A DNA stretch of 64,000 nucleotides from Sphingobium xanthum (GTDB taxonomy: Bacteria; Pseudomonadota; Alphaproteobacteria; Sphingomonadales; Sphingomonadaceae), in assembly GCF_019737615.1 (NCBI RefSeq), contig NZ_JAHKKS010000007.1, forward strand, positions 1-64,000, read 5' to 3'. Below the pieces are notes generated by a model, which saw only the letters and a list, made by a program, of their open reading frames with translations, made no database searches and was not told the DNA's origin. The position numbers and the translations under genes are program-made. Of the stretch, positions 7,327-16,727 are shown in pieces (position 1 is the stretch's first letter; the number at the start of each line of letters is the position of its first letter).

Positions 7327-8003
7327 CGCACCTTCGGCTTAATCGCGAACCAGATGATGTGGCGCGGTCCCTTGCCGTTCGTCCGTGCGCGAACCGCGAC
7401 TTCTTCGACCACGAATCCGGCCTGGGACAAGCGGCGCGCAAAGGCATTGTCCGGCGCCGCAGACCAGATCGCCAGCACACCGCCGGGCCTCAACGCGCTG
7501 CGAGCGGCGGCCAGCCCCCGCGCCGAATAGAGTCGGTCATTCTCGATGCGCGTCAGCCCGTCCGGACCATTGTCGACGTCGAGCAGGATGGCGTCATAAG
7601 TCGCGGTGCCGGCTTCGATCAGGGCGGCCACGTCATCCTCGATCACGCGCACGCGCGGATCGTCGAGACAATCGGCGGCCAGTTCGGCCATCGGCCCGCG
7701 CGCCCAGGCGAGGATCTCCGGCACCAGTTCGGCGACCGTGACCTGTGCCTTCGCATCGAGCCGCGCGAGCGCCGCGCGGAGCGTGAAGCCCATACCATAG
7801 CCGCCGATCAGCAGATGCGGCGATCCCTGCCCCCCGAGCCGGTCGCAGGTGAGCTCGGCCAGCGCGATCTCCGAGCCGTTCATGCGCGTGCTCATCAGTT
7901 CGTTTCGGTCGAGCACGATCATGAAGTCGCCACCGCGCCGGAAGAGCCTTAGCTCGACGCCGCCGGGGACTGCCGCCGTTCCGATCAGTTCGCGCGCTTG
8001 CAT
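7323..8003 (-). CDS. Spermidine-synthase-like methyltransferase-fold protein
   Basis: 226 aa from the ATG at 8003, with an AAAGG upstream; an in-frame ATG at 8054 would add 17 residues. A Rossmann-fold nucleotide-binding region follows LLIGGYGMGFTLRAAL, with VTVAELVPEILAWARGPM, then DDPRVRVIEDDV and YDAILLDVDNGP. This is the spermidine-synthase-like order, but the polyamine active-site residues are not clearly present. Such proteins are usually annotated only as spermidine-synthase-like or SAM-dependent methyltransferases. It is convergent with the EAL gene; the stop codons share a 4-bp overlap. Confidence 0.75.
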   Translation of the reverse strand: MQARELIGTAAVPGGVELRLFRRGGDFMIVLDRNELMSTRMNGSEIALAELTCDRLGGQGSPHLLIGGYGMGFTLRAALARLDAKAQVTVAELVPEILAWARGPMAELAADCLDDPRVRVIEDDVAALIEAGTATYDAILLDVDNGPDGLTRIENDRLYSARGLAAARSALRPGGVLAIWSAAPDNAFARRLSQAGFVVEEVAVRARTNGKGPRHIIWFAIKPKVR

Positions 8004-8063
8004 AAGGGCCTTTCGCTTTTGCCGGGGGTTTACGCTCAGGTCGCGTCTCGTCATAGGGCCGCC

Positions 8064-8507
8064 ATGCGATATTTCCTGGATACCGAGTTCAACGGCTTTG
8101 GCGGCGCGCTGATCAGTCTGGCCCTGGTGCCCGAATTTGGCGACGAGGAATTCTACGTCTCGCTACCTTTGCCGGACGAGATACATCCCTGGGTCGAGCA
8201 GCACGTCATCCCCTATCTGCGGTTCGTACCGCCGGCATTGGACTATGAACTGAGCCGCGAGCATGCGGCGCATCATCTGGAGGTCTATCTGGCGAGCGAT
8301 CCCGATCCGGTGATCGTCGCCGACTGGCCGGACGATCTCGCGCATTTCTGCCAGATCCTGCTGACCGGGCCGGGTGAGATGATCGCGCTGAACGGCCTGC
8401 GGCTCGAACTGATCAACGGCGTCGGTTTCAGTTCCGCCATGAACAGCAAGGTCCCGCACAACGCGCTGCATGATGCGCGTGCGCTGAAGGACTTCTGTCT
8501 CGGATAG
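8064..8507 (+). CDS. 3'-5' exoribonuclease-like protein (DnaQ/DEDD fold)
   Basis: 147 aa from the ATG at 8064. It opens MRYFLDTEFNGFGG, giving the first DEDD motif (D-x-E), and ends PHNALHDARALKDF, giving the HxAxxD motif of DEDDh exonucleases. A middle acidic residue is in VIVADWPDDLAHF. It resembles the short exoribonuclease family represented by mycobacterial Rv2179c. The substrate is probably RNA 3' ends, inferred from the family only. Confidence 0.75.
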   Translation: MRYFLDTEFNGFGGALISLALVPEFGDEEFYVSLPLPDEIHPWVEQHVIPYLRFVPPALDYELSREHAAHHLEVYLASDPDPVIVADWPDDLAHFCQILLTGPGEMIALNGLRLELINGVGFSSAMNSKVPHNALHDARALKDFCLG

Positions 8508-8513
8508 CCCGCG

Positions 8514-9734
8514 TCAGGCGGCCTGGCGGAATTCCAGCTCCAGCCGGTCCCAGATCTCGACCAGCGCCGAGACCAGCTCGCGCATCATCTCTTCCGAGTG
8601 CGAGGGGCCGGGCGTGAAGCGCAGCCGCTCGGTGCCGCGCGGCACGGTCGGATAATTGATGGGCTGCACATAGACGCCATATTCGGCGAGCAGGATGTCG
8701 CTGATCCGCTTGGCCTTGACCGGATCGCCGACCATCAGCGGCACGATGTGGGTGACCGAAGGCATGACCGGCAGGCCCTTTTCGGCCATTTCGGCCTTTA
8801 GGAAGGCTGCGGCCGCCTGTTGCTGATCGCGCTCGACCTGGCTGCCCTTGAGGTGACGGACGGCGGCGAGCACGCCGGCGACCAGCACGGGCGAGAGCGA
8901 GGTCGTGAAGATGAAGCCGGGCGCATAGCTGCGGATTACGTCGATGATGACCTGATCGGCCGCGATATAGCCGCCCATGACGCCGAACGCCTTGCCCAGC
9001 GTGCCCTCGATGATGGTGACGCGGTTGGCGACCTCGTCGCGCTCGGTGATACCGCCGCCGCGCGGGCCATACATGCCGACGGCATGGACTTCGTCGCAAT
9101 AGGTGAGGGCGTTATACTCGTCGGCGAGATCGCAGATTTCAGAGATCGGCGCGACGTCGCCGTCCATTGAATAGACGCTCTCGAAGGCGATGAGCTTGGG
9201 CGCATCCGGATCGGCCGCTTCCAGCATCTCGCGCAGATGCGCCAGGTCGTTGTGGCGGAAGACCTGCTTCTCGCAGCCAGAGTTGCGGATGCCCGCGATC
9301 ATCGAGGCGTGGTTGAGCTCGTCCGAGAAAATGATGCAGCCGGGCAGGATCTTGCCGAGCGTCGCCAGCGTCGCTTCGTTCGAGACATAGCCCGAGGTGA
9401 AGAGCAGCGCGCCTTCCTTGCCGTGCAGATCGGCAAGCTCATGCTCCAGATCGACGTGATAATGCGTGTTGCCGCCGATATTGCGCGTGCCGCCCGAGCC
9501 GGCGCCGACATCGTGCAGCGCTTCTTCCATCGCTGCGATCACCTTGGGATGCTGGCCCATGGCGAGATAGTCGTTCGAGCACCAGACGGTGATCGGCTTC
9601 GGCCCGTTATGCCCCGCGAAGCAGCGCGCATTGGGGAACATGCCCTTGTTGCGCAATATGTCGATGAAGACGCGGTAGCGGCCTTCGGCATGCAGGCGCT
9701 CGATCGCCTGATTGAACACGTGCTGATAATTCAT
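8514..9734 (-). CDS. hemA: 5-aminolevulinate synthase (C4 pathway)
   Basis: 406 aa, PLP-dependent. It condenses glycine and succinyl-CoA to 5-aminolevulinate, the first committed step of haem synthesis in alphaproteobacteria. Visible features: the N-terminal [20 protein letters not shown], the glycine-rich [38 protein letters not shown], and the PLP lysine in [18 protein letters not shown]. The start was placed at the ATG at 9734 ([10 protein letters not shown]), where the family begins, rather than four codons upstream. Full length. Confidence 0.96.
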   Translation of the reverse strand: MNYQHVFNQAIERLHAEGRYRVFIDILRNKGMFPNARCFAGHNGPKPITVWCSNDYLAMGQHPKVIAAMEEALHDVGAGSGGTRNIGGNTHYHVDLEHELADLHGKEGALLFTSGYVSNEATLATLGKILPGCIIFSDELNHASMIAGIRNSGCEKQVFRHNDLAHLREMLEAADPDAPKLIAFESVYSMDGDVAPISEICDLADEYNALTYCDEVHAVGMYGPRGGGITERDEVANRVTIIEGTLGKAFGVMGGYIAADQVIIDVIRSYAPGFIFTTSLSPVLVAGVLAAVRHLKGSQVERDQQQAAAAFLKAEMAEKGLPVMPSVTHIVPLMVGDPVKAKRISDILLAEYGVYVQPINYPTVPRGTERLRFTPGPSHSEEMMRELVSALVEIWDRLELEFRQAA

Positions 9735-9839
9735 CGTCGGCAGCAACCCTGTCTCACTTCCGCGCCTCTAGCGAGCTATCGCATGGAAAGCCACTGATAA
9801 TGGCTCGCAGAATTTCCACTCTCTCTGATCGCTTCGGCA

Positions 9840-10652
9840 TCAAAGCGCCTTGACTCGCGTCAAGCCGAAGCCGGCCAGCGCGGGGGTGAGCGCTTCGACC
9901 CAGCTGTCGATGCGCGTGAACACGGCGATCCCCTCGGGGGGCGCATCGGGCCAGGGCGCATCACCGTTCAGATAGGCGATCCGCCGCGCAATGCCCTCGC
10001 CGCCGTCGAGAAAGGTCAGCGGACGGGGAGCGGCTGCTGCCAGCTCATCGCGAACCAGTGGGAAATGGGTGCAGGCAAGGACGACCATGTCCATGCGCTC
10101 TCCGCCCGGCTGATCGAGCAGACCCGCGAGGGCGTCGGCGGGAATGGCGGGGTCGGCCGGCTCACCGCGCAACCGCGCTTCGGCATAGGCGACCAGGGCG
10201 GCGCTGCCATGGCGCAGGACGGTGCAATCGGCGCCATGCTCGGCGGTCAGGCGATCGACATAAGGCTGGCGCACGGTCGCCTCGGTGCCGAGCACGCCGA
10301 TGACGCGGGTCTTCGAGGCGATGGCGGCAGGCTTGATTGCCGGCACCGTGCCCACCACCGGGATGTCGAGAGCGGCGCGGACATGAGTCAGCGCAATGGT
10401 TGCGGCCGTGTTGCAGGCAATGACGGCGATACGCGGCCGATAGCGCTCGACGAGGCGGCCCAGCAGCGCCGGGACGCGGGCGGCGATCTCGGCATCGCTC
10501 TTGGTGCCATAGGGGAAGCCGGCGCTGTCCGCGGCATAGACGACCGGGATATTCGGAATGAGGGTCTTGGCGGGCGCGAGAATCGAGAGGCCGCCGACCC
10601 CGGAATCGAAGAAGAGAACGGGCGCGTCTGGAGGGGTGCTGGCGTCGGGCAT
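9840..10652 (-). CDS. murI: Glutamate racemase
   Basis: 270 aa from the ATG at 10652. It makes D-glutamate for peptidoglycan. The two catalytic cysteines lie in IACNTAATIAL and LACTHFPLVRDE. The N-terminal FFDSGVGGLSIL holds the conserved catalytic-loop D-S-G, and PYGTKSDAEI is the family Y-G motif. Length is normal. Nearby genes are not cell-wall genes. Confidence 0.95.
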   Translation of the reverse strand: MPDASTPPDAPVLFFDSGVGGLSILAPAKTLIPNIPVVYAADSAGFPYGTKSDAEIAARVPALLGRLVERYRPRIAVIACNTAATIALTHVRAALDIPVVGTVPAIKPAAIASKTRVIGVLGTEATVRQPYVDRLTAEHGADCTVLRHGSAALVAYAEARLRGEPADPAIPADALAGLLDQPGGERMDMVVLACTHFPLVRDELAAAAPRPLTFLDGGEGIARRIAYLNGDAPWPDAPPEGIAVFTRIDSWVEALTPALAGFGLTRVKAL

Positions 10653-10773
10653 CAGCCTACCTTGTGGCGGAAGGGCGGGGCAGTCAATCGCGGCATCCGA
10701 GGCAGGCGGCGCCAAACATATTGAGTCCTCACCATCATTCGGTCAGTAAAGAAACAAGGTAAAGGAGAGGTGA

Positions 10774-11787
10774 ATGATGGCGGATGCCCTGGTGTCGGAG
10801 CGCGATCAGGTGATCGGGATGATCACGGGCGCCTGGAAGACGCAGGTCATCGGCGAAGGCGTGAAGCTCGGCCTGTTCGACAGGCTGGGTGATGGCCCGA
10901 TGGCGGCTTCCGCGCTCGCGTCGATGGCAGGCGCCAATGAGGATGGCGTCATGCGGCTGCTGCGCGGCCTCGCGACGCTCGGCCTGCTCGAGCATCAGCC
11001 CGGCAATCGCTTCGCCTTGACGCCGCTCGGACACTATCTGCGCCGCGACACGCCGGATTCGCTGAACGGCATGACCGGTCACTGGGCGGACAGGATGTGG
11101 AATAGCTTCGCCGGCATCGGTCAGAGCATCCGCACCGGCGAGGCCTCCGCGCCTTCGGGCATCGATCATTTCGCCGAGCAGCAGGCCGATACCGGTGCTG
11201 CCGATGTGTTCAACCGGGCGATGGCGGAAGGCAGCTTGCGCGTGGGCCGGGCACTGGCTCGCGCCTATGATTTTTCGGACTGTCAGCTGCTGATGGATGC
11301 GGGCGGCGGCTATGGCGCCTTGCTGGTCGGGCCGCTGGAAGCCAATCCGCACCTCTCGGGCCAGATATACGATCTGCCGAGTCTTTCCGGCGTCGCGACT
11401 GCCTATCAGGCAGAGCAAGGCGTCGCGGATCGCGTTCGCTATGTCGGCGGCTCCTTCTTCGAGACGGTACCGGCGAGCGCCGACTGCGTCCTGCTCAAGT
11501 TCATCCTGCATGACTGGAACGACGCCAATTCGCTGACCATCCTGCGGCATTGCCACGCGGCGATCGGCGAAGACGGCCGCATCCTCGTGATCGAGCGCAT
11601 AGTGCCGGAGACTGTGAGCCCAGCCGATCAGGACGTGATCCGCGGTGACCTCACCATGCTGACGGTCGGCGGCAAGGAGCGCACCGAGGCGGAATATCAC
11701 GCTCTGCTGGGCGAAGCGGGGCTGCGCATCACGAAGATCGTGCCGATCGATGCGGGGTATTCCGCGATCGAGGCGCGGGCGGCCTGA
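10774..11787 (+). CDS. SAM-dependent O-methyltransferase with winged-helix dimerisation domain
   Basis: 337 aa. It starts at the ATG at 10774 or the next one at 10777, behind a strong AAAGGAGAGG at 10761-10770. Residues 15-95 form the winged-helix/dimerisation domain of the plant-type O-methyltransferase family (VKLGLFDRLGDGPMAASALA, RLLRGLATLGLLE). The C-terminal part carries the SAM site (LLMDAGGGYGALLVG) and the family motif KFILHDWNDANSLTILRHCH, with the His used for deprotonation of hydroxyl substrates. The substrate is unknown, probably a phenolic or quinone-type small molecule. The gene stands alone. Confidence 0.85.
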   Translation: MMADALVSERDQVIGMITGAWKTQVIGEGVKLGLFDRLGDGPMAASALASMAGANEDGVMRLLRGLATLGLLEHQPGNRFALTPLGHYLRRDTPDSLNGMTGHWADRMWNSFAGIGQSIRTGEASAPSGIDHFAEQQADTGAADVFNRAMAEGSLRVGRALARAYDFSDCQLLMDAGGGYGALLVGPLEANPHLSGQIYDLPSLSGVATAYQAEQGVADRVRYVGGSFFETVPASADCVLLKFILHDWNDANSLTILRHCHAAIGEDGRILVIERIVPETVSPADQDVIRGDLTMLTVGGKERTEAEYHALLGEAGLRITKIVPIDAGYSAIEARAA

Positions 11788-12105
11788 TCAGCGCGGCTGA
11801 AAGGCGATGATGCTCATGCCCGCAAGCGCGACGGCGACGCCGGCCCAGTCCCAGTTCGTCGGCCTGACCCCATCGACGGCCCAGAGCCAGAGGATCGCCG
11901 CGCCGATATAGACGCCGCCATAAGCTGCATAGACGCGGCCAGCAGCGGTGCCGTGCAGGGTCAACAGCCAGGCGAATAGCGCGAGGCTGATCGCGGCTGG
12001 CAAGAGCAGCCAGGGCGACTTGTCGCCCCTGAGCCAGAGCCATGGCAGGTAGCAGCCGATAATCTCGGCGAGGGCGGTCGCCGAATAGAGCAGGAATGTC
12101 TTCAT
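11788..12105 (-). CDS. YnfA/UPF0060-family small membrane protein
   Basis: 105 aa with four predicted membrane helices (about 1-25, 30-50, 58-78 and 83-103). It has the family sequence [15 protein letters not shown], then [20 protein letters not shown] and [17 protein letters not shown]. The fold is drug/metabolite-transporter-like, but the function of the family is not established. It lies 18 bases downstream of folD on the same strand, so it is probably co-transcribed. Confidence 0.9.
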   Translation of the reverse strand: MKTFLLYSATALAEIIGCYLPWLWLRGDKSPWLLLPAAISLALFAWLLTLHGTAAGRVYAAYGGVYIGAAILWLWAVDGVRPTNWDWAGVAVALAGMSIIAFQPR

Positions 12106-12123
12106 GCCATCGGCTGCGCAGGG

Positions 12124-13026
12124 TCAGTCGTGGGCTGGCTCGCGCAAGCCCGCCTTGCGTTCCGCCGACTGGATCGTGTTTTCCAGCAGCATGGCGATGG
12201 TCATCGGGCCGACCCCACCGGGGACGGGCGTGATGTAGCTCGCCTTCTTGCGCACACCCTCGAAATCGACATCGCCGACGATCTTCCCATCGGGCAGGCG
12301 ATTGATACCGACGTCGATCACCACCGCGCCGGTCTTGACCATCTGGGGGACGATAAGGTTCGGCACGCCGGCCGCGACGACGAGGATGTCGGCGAGGATG
12401 GTCCACTGGCCCAGATCGCGGGTCTTGGCGTGGCAGATGGCGACGGTCGCGTCACGCGCCATCAGCATGAGCGCCATCGGCTTGCCGACGATGTTCGACG
12501 CGCCGATCACGACGACATTGCGGCCCTCGATGGGGATGTCGCTATATTCGAGCAGATGCATGACGCCATAGGGCGTGCAGGGCGGGAAAATCTGGCGGCC
12601 GACGACGAGCGCGCCGACATTATAGAGGTGGAAGCCGTCCACATCCTTTTCCGGCGCGATCGTCTCCAGCACTTTGGCCATGTCGATATGGGCGGGCAGG
12701 GGCAACTGGACGAGGATGCCGTGAACATTGGGATCGGCATTGAGCTTGCCGATCAGGACCAGCAGCTCCTCGTTGGTGATGCTGGACGGGTGGCGATGGC
12801 TGATCGACTTGATGCCGACCGCCTCGCACGCCTTGACCTTGCGGCTCACATAGATGCTAGACGCGGCGTCGTCTCCGACCAGTACGACCGCGAGGCCCGG
12901 CGTCACGCCGGTCGCCTGCAGCGCCTCGACTCGCGCGCGCTGCGCTTCACGCATTTTCAGCGCGACAGCCTTGCCGTCGATGAGCTTGGCGCCAGTCTGC
13001 TCCGCCTTCAGGGCCGTCGAAGTCAC
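12124..13026 (-). CDS. folD: Bifunctional methylenetetrahydrofolate dehydrogenase / methenyltetrahydrofolate cyclohydrolase
   Basis: 300 aa, starting at a GTG (13026) with AAAGGA eight bases upstream. It interconverts 5,10-methylene-THF, methenyl-THF and 10-formyl-THF. Family motifs: the catalytic Lys region SSIYVSRKVKACEAVGI, then VHGILVQLPLPAHID and PEKDVDGFHLYNVG, the NADP site VVVIGASNIVGKPMALML, and the C-terminal YITPVPGGVGPMTIAMLLENT. Full length. Confidence 0.96.
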   Translation of the reverse strand: MTSTALKAEQTGAKLIDGKAVALKMREAQRARVEALQATGVTPGLAVVLVGDDAASSIYVSRKVKACEAVGIKSISHRHPSSITNEELLVLIGKLNADPNVHGILVQLPLPAHIDMAKVLETIAPEKDVDGFHLYNVGALVVGRQIFPPCTPYGVMHLLEYSDIPIEGRNVVVIGASNIVGKPMALMLMARDATVAICHAKTRDLGQWTILADILVVAAGVPNLIVPQMVKTGAVVIDVGINRLPDGKIVGDVDFEGVRKKASYITPVPGGVGPMTIAMLLENTIQSAERKAGLREPAHD

Positions 13027-13055
13027 GGGAATCGTCCTTTCATCTCAAAGCCTGT

Positions 13056-13145
13056 TGGCGGACAGGGTGGGATTCGAACCCACGGTGAGCGCAAACCCAC
13101 GGCGGTTTTCAAGACCGCTGCCTTAAACCACTCGGCCACCTGTCC
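13056..13145 (-). tRNA. tRNA-Ser (anticodon TGA)
   Basis: On the minus strand GGACAGG opens the acceptor stem and pairs with the 3' CCTGTCC; discriminator G is followed by an encoded CCA (13056-13058). The anticodon loop CTTGAAA carries TGA. The long variable arm typical of tRNA-Ser is present, and the T arm has GGTTCGAATCC. 90 nt. Confidence 0.96.
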
Positions 13146-13300
13146 GCATGCGGCCCCGTGCAGGGCCGCGCTTGCGAGCGGGCCTAGTCCAAAGCGCGAC
13201 GGGAGGGAAGGGGCGAGCGTGGGCCGAGCCGAGCGCTGGATCGGGGCCGGGGCGGCACGGCGCGCCTTGCCTCGCCGATAAAGTCTGCCACTATAAGGAC

Positions 13301-14404
13301 ATGTCCGTTCTCCGCTTCCCGCTTCGCCAGCTCCGTCTCGTCAGCCTGGCCGCTCTGGTCTGCCTTGCGGGCGGACAGGGAGCGCATAGCCAGCAGGTGA
13401 CCAATGCCGGCGCGCCGCTGCCGTCCTCGACGGCGGCGGTCGGCGCCGAAACGGCGAGCGGATTCGCGCGCTATCTGGAGGGGCTGCGGCCCAAAGCGCG
13501 GGCCAAGGGCGTCAGTGATGCGACCTTCGACCGGACGATCGCCGGGCTGACCTTCAATCCGCGCGTGGCGGCGCTTGATCGGGGCAATCTGCCGGTTGCG
13601 GACAATGCGCCGATCCCCGATTTCGAACCCTATCGCCGGAAGCACATTGATGCCTCGAAGATTGCGCGGGGGAGAGCCGTTTATTCCGCCAACCGTGCCC
13701 TCCTGACCGGTATCGAGCGCGACACGGGCGTGCCGGAGTCCATCATGGTCGCCATTTTCGGCCACGAGACGAATTACGGGACGATCACCGGCGATTTCGA
13801 CCTGCTGCGCTCGCTGGCGACGCTGGCTTATGAGGGGCGCAGGCGCGAGCTGTTCGAGCCGGAGCTGCTCGCAGTCATGCAGATGATGCAGCGGGGGATT
13901 CCGCGCGAGCGGCTGGTAGGGAGCTATGCCGGGGCGTTCGGCTATCCGCAGTTCCTGCCGACCGTCTATCTGCGCGACGCTCGCGATGCCGATGGCGACG
14001 GTCAGCCCAATATCTGGTCGAGCCAGGCGGATGCGCTGGCCAGCATCGCGAATTATTTCGTCCGGGCCGGATGGCGCAAGGGCGAGCCCTGGGGCGTCGC
14101 GGTGCGCGTGCCCGCCGGGTTCGACCGGTCCGAGGTCGTCAACCGCACCGTCGCGCCGCGCTGCCGCCGCGTGTTCGAGCGGCACAGCCGCTGGCTCAGC
14201 ATGAAGGAATGGCAGGCGCTGGGCATCACGACCGTCAGCGGAAACTGGCCGCGCGGCGAGATACAGGCCAGTCTTTTGGAGCCGGATGGCCCCGGCAACA
14301 CTGCATACTTACTCACTGGTAACTATCGCGCGATATTGGACTATAATTGTTCCAATTTTTACGCGCTGTCAGTGGGGCTCCTTGCAGATGAGGTCGGGCG
14401 GTAG
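13301..14404 (+). CDS. Lytic murein transglycosylase, MltB family
   Basis: 367 aa from the ATG at 13301; an ORF open to 13148 overlaps tRNA sequence and was not used. An N-terminal signal peptide (LRLVSLAALVCLAGGQGAHSQ) sends it to the periplasm. The catalytic domain has the glutamate in SIMVAIFGHETNYGTITGDFD, then GSYAGAFGYPQFLPT and DADGDGQPNIWSSQADALAS, all MltB-type. It cleaves the MurNAc-GlcNAc bond with formation of 1,6-anhydroMurNAc. No lipobox cysteine is visible at the signal cleavage region, so it may be soluble. Its 3' end overlaps the downstream RlpA-like gene by 17 bases, suggesting translational coupling. Confidence 0.9.
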   Translation: MSVLRFPLRQLRLVSLAALVCLAGGQGAHSQQVTNAGAPLPSSTAAVGAETASGFARYLEGLRPKARAKGVSDATFDRTIAGLTFNPRVAALDRGNLPVADNAPIPDFEPYRRKHIDASKIARGRAVYSANRALLTGIERDTGVPESIMVAIFGHETNYGTITGDFDLLRSLATLAYEGRRRELFEPELLAVMQMMQRGIPRERLVGSYAGAFGYPQFLPTVYLRDARDADGDGQPNIWSSQADALASIANYFVRAGWRKGEPWGVAVRVPAGFDRSEVVNRTVAPRCRRVFERHSRWLSMKEWQALGITTVSGNWPRGEIQASLLEPDGPGNTAYLLTGNYRAILDYNCSNFYALSVGLLADEVGR

Positions 14405-15512
14405 GAAGATTTTCGCGGCAGTGCTGGCGCTCGCGCCGCTCGCCGCCTGTGGCATGATCGATGGCCGGGACGACAGCCGTCCGCGCGAACGACTTGCCGT
14501 GAACCTGCCCGGCGAAGGCATCCGGACACCGGCCGCATCCGACAGCGCCTATGACGCCCTGCCTGAAGCGCCGATGGCACCGGACGAGCCGGTGCATCTC
14601 GTGACGCCGATGAGCGACGAGCGTGTTGTGGTCGGCGATCCCTACATGATCGACGGCAAGGCTTATGCGCCGGCCCCGGCCGCGACCTATGACGAAGTCG
14701 GTTACGCTGCCGTGCTCTGGGAAACCGCCGATGGCCGCCACACCGCCAATGGCGAGGCCTATGTGCCCGGCGCGATCAGTGCGGCGCACCGCACCTTGCC
14801 GATGCCGAGCTATGTCGAGGTGACGGCGCTCGACACCGGCAAGACCATTCTCGTGCGCGTCAACGATCGCGGGCCGCTGCTGAACGATCGTGTCATCGCG
14901 CTTTCGCCCGGCGCGGCGCGTCAGCTCGGCCTGACCGCGATCGACGGGACGTCCGCCGTCCGCGTGCGCAAGGTCAGCCCGACCGAGCAGGACCGGCAGG
15001 TGCTGCGCAATGGCGGCAAGCTCGCCGAGCGGATCGAGACGCCGGCTGGCCTGCGCACGGCCCTGGTGAAGCGCCTGCCGAGGGCGCCGGTGCCGCTGGC
15101 GGGACCGGTTCGCACGCTCGCGGTGATGCCGCCGCTGGCCGCTGCCGCACCGGCGCCTCAGCCTGGCGCAAACGAACCGATCCGCAAGGTCGTGCCCGTC
15201 CAGCATTCGCGCCCGACACCCCGGCCGCCGGTGCCCCGCCCCGCGGCTGCGCCGCCTGCCGAGCGTCCGGCTCCCGCCCCGGCGCCCTTGGCCCGTCGCG
15301 GCGGCTATGTGGTTCAGATCGCGGCACTTTCCTCGCGCGCCAAGGCCGATGCGCTGGCGCGCTCCGTAGGCGGCTACGTCATGCCGATCGGTAGCCTCTT
15401 CCGCGTCCGCACCGGTCCCTTCCCAACGGAAGCGGCCGCGAGCGGATCGCTCGGTCAGGTCCGCGCCAAGGGCTATGCAGAGGCGCGCCTGATGGCTAAT
15501 GACGCTCGCTGA
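14388..15512 (+). CDS. RlpA-like septal lytic transglycosylase lipoprotein with SPOR domain
   Basis: 374 aa from the ATG at 14388, inside the end of the MltB gene. A lipoprotein signal is visible (FAAVLALAPLAAC, Cys21). The double-psi beta-barrel (about residues 100-190) keeps the catalytic-type residues: Glu in HTANGEAY, His in SAAHRTLPM and Asp in VNDRGP. The normally conserved S-W-Y-G is replaced by V-L-W-E. A proline/alanine-rich linker (about 215-300) leads to a C-terminal SPOR domain (YVVQIAALSSRAKADALARS ... LFRVRTGPF), which binds denuded septal glycan. A second RlpA without SPOR is at 54191. Clustered with two other wall enzymes. Confidence 0.87.
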   Translation: MRSGGRKIFAAVLALAPLAACGMIDGRDDSRPRERLAVNLPGEGIRTPAASDSAYDALPEAPMAPDEPVHLVTPMSDERVVVGDPYMIDGKAYAPAPAATYDEVGYAAVLWETADGRHTANGEAYVPGAISAAHRTLPMPSYVEVTALDTGKTILVRVNDRGPLLNDRVIALSPGAARQLGLTAIDGTSAVRVRKVSPTEQDRQVLRNGGKLAERIETPAGLRTALVKRLPRAPVPLAGPVRTLAVMPPLAAAAPAPQPGANEPIRKVVPVQHSRPTPRPPVPRPAAAPPAERPAPAPAPLARRGGYVVQIAALSSRAKADALARSVGGYVMPIGSLFRVRTGPFPTEAAASGSLGQVRAKGYAEARLMANDAR

Positions 15513-15559
15513 GCGCTGGCGTCGCCGCGCTCGAATGTTCGTCATGACCGGATTTCTCG

Positions 15560-16720
15560 ATGCGCTCTTTCCTGCCGTTTGCCCTGGCACTCCCGCTTCT
15601 CGCGACGAGTGCCGCGGCGAGCACGCCAAGCTATAACAGCACTGCTCCCGTCGCTTACATGATCGACCTGGCCTCGGGCCGGGTGCTGTTCCAGCGCGAT
15701 GCCGATCGGCGCATCCCGCCCGCCTCCATGGCCAAGATGATGACGACTCACGTCGCCTTCAAATTGATCAAGGAAGGCAAGCTCAAGCTCAACCAGAGCT
15801 TCACCGTGCGCCCGGAAACCTGGCGCAAATGGCATAGCCAGGGATCGACCATGTTCCTGGCCGTAAATGAGCAGGTTTCGGTCGAGAATCTGCTGCACGG
15901 TATCGTGACGCTCTCCGGCAACGATGCCTGCGTCGTCCTGGCCGAGGGCATTGCCGGCTCGGAAGAGGCTTTCACCGATCTCATGAATGCCGAAGTCAAG
16001 CGGCTCGGCCTTTCCAACAGCCATTTCGGCAACAGCAATGGCTGGCCGGACGAGGGGCGCACCTATGTGACCGCCCGCGATCTCGCTGTGCTCGCGCGCG
16101 CCACGGTCGAGGAAACGCCGGATCTCTATCGGCAATTCTATGCGACGACCTCGTTCACCTGGGGCAAGACGCTCGGCAGCGGCGCCGCAATCAGTCAGGC
16201 CAATCGCAACCCGATCCTCGGCAAGATCACCGGCGCCGACGGTCTCAAGACCGGTCACACGGAGGAAGCCGGCTTTGGTTTCACCGGATCGGCCGTTCAA
16301 AATGGCCGCCGTCTGGTCATGGTCGTTGCGGGTCTGACCAGCTTCAATGGCCGCATCGACGAGTCGGTGCGGTTCATGGACTGGGGCTTCAAGGCCTGGA
16401 AAGTGCGGCCGCTCGCCAAGAAGGGCACGGTGATGGGCGAGGCGCAGGTGCAGGGTGGCTGGTCGCGCAGTGTCGAACTCGTGGCGCCGCGCGATCTCGT
16501 CGCGACGATCCCTTTGTCCGCCAATGGCCCGGTGAAGGGCCGCATCGTCTATAACGGCCCGATCAAGGCGCCGATCGAGCAAGGCCAGCCGGTCGCGCAG
16601 CTGATCGTCGATGCCGGCGATGGTACGACGCAGTCCTTGCCGCTGGTCGCCAATGCGGCCGTGTCCGAAGCGGGCTTCTTCGGCCGGCTCTGGACCGGCT
16701 TCCTCTCGCTGTTCGGCTGA
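15560..16720 (+). CDS. Serine-type D-alanyl-D-alanine carboxypeptidase (low-molecular-weight PBP, DacA/DacC type)
   Basis: 386 aa with a Sec signal peptide (FLPFALALPLLATSAAA). All three penicillin-binding motifs are present: S56-M-A-K59, S119-G-N121 and K230-T-G-H. The C-terminal part (about 275-370) is the PBP5-type beta domain (VMGEAQVQGGWSRSVELVAP). It ends in an amphipathic/hydrophobic stretch (GFFGRLWTGFLSLFG) that would anchor it peripherally to the inner membrane. It trims the terminal D-Ala of pentapeptides. It follows MltB and RlpA and precedes tmk by 7 bases. Confidence 0.92.
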   Translation: MRSFLPFALALPLLATSAAASTPSYNSTAPVAYMIDLASGRVLFQRDADRRIPPASMAKMMTTHVAFKLIKEGKLKLNQSFTVRPETWRKWHSQGSTMFLAVNEQVSVENLLHGIVTLSGNDACVVLAEGIAGSEEAFTDLMNAEVKRLGLSNSHFGNSNGWPDEGRTYVTARDLAVLARATVEETPDLYRQFYATTSFTWGKTLGSGAAISQANRNPILGKITGADGLKTGHTEEAGFGFTGSAVQNGRRLVMVVAGLTSFNGRIDESVRFMDWGFKAWKVRPLAKKGTVMGEAQVQGGWSRSVELVAPRDLVATIPLSANGPVKGRIVYNGPIKAPIEQGQPVAQLIVDAGDGTTQSLPLVANAAVSEAGFFGRLWTGFLSLFG

Positions 16721-16727
16721 GCCGGGA

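Noticed and set aside
12130..13281. 383-aa plus-strand ORF antisense to folD
   Set aside because: A His/Asp/Arg-rich shadow frame that also covers tRNA-Ser.
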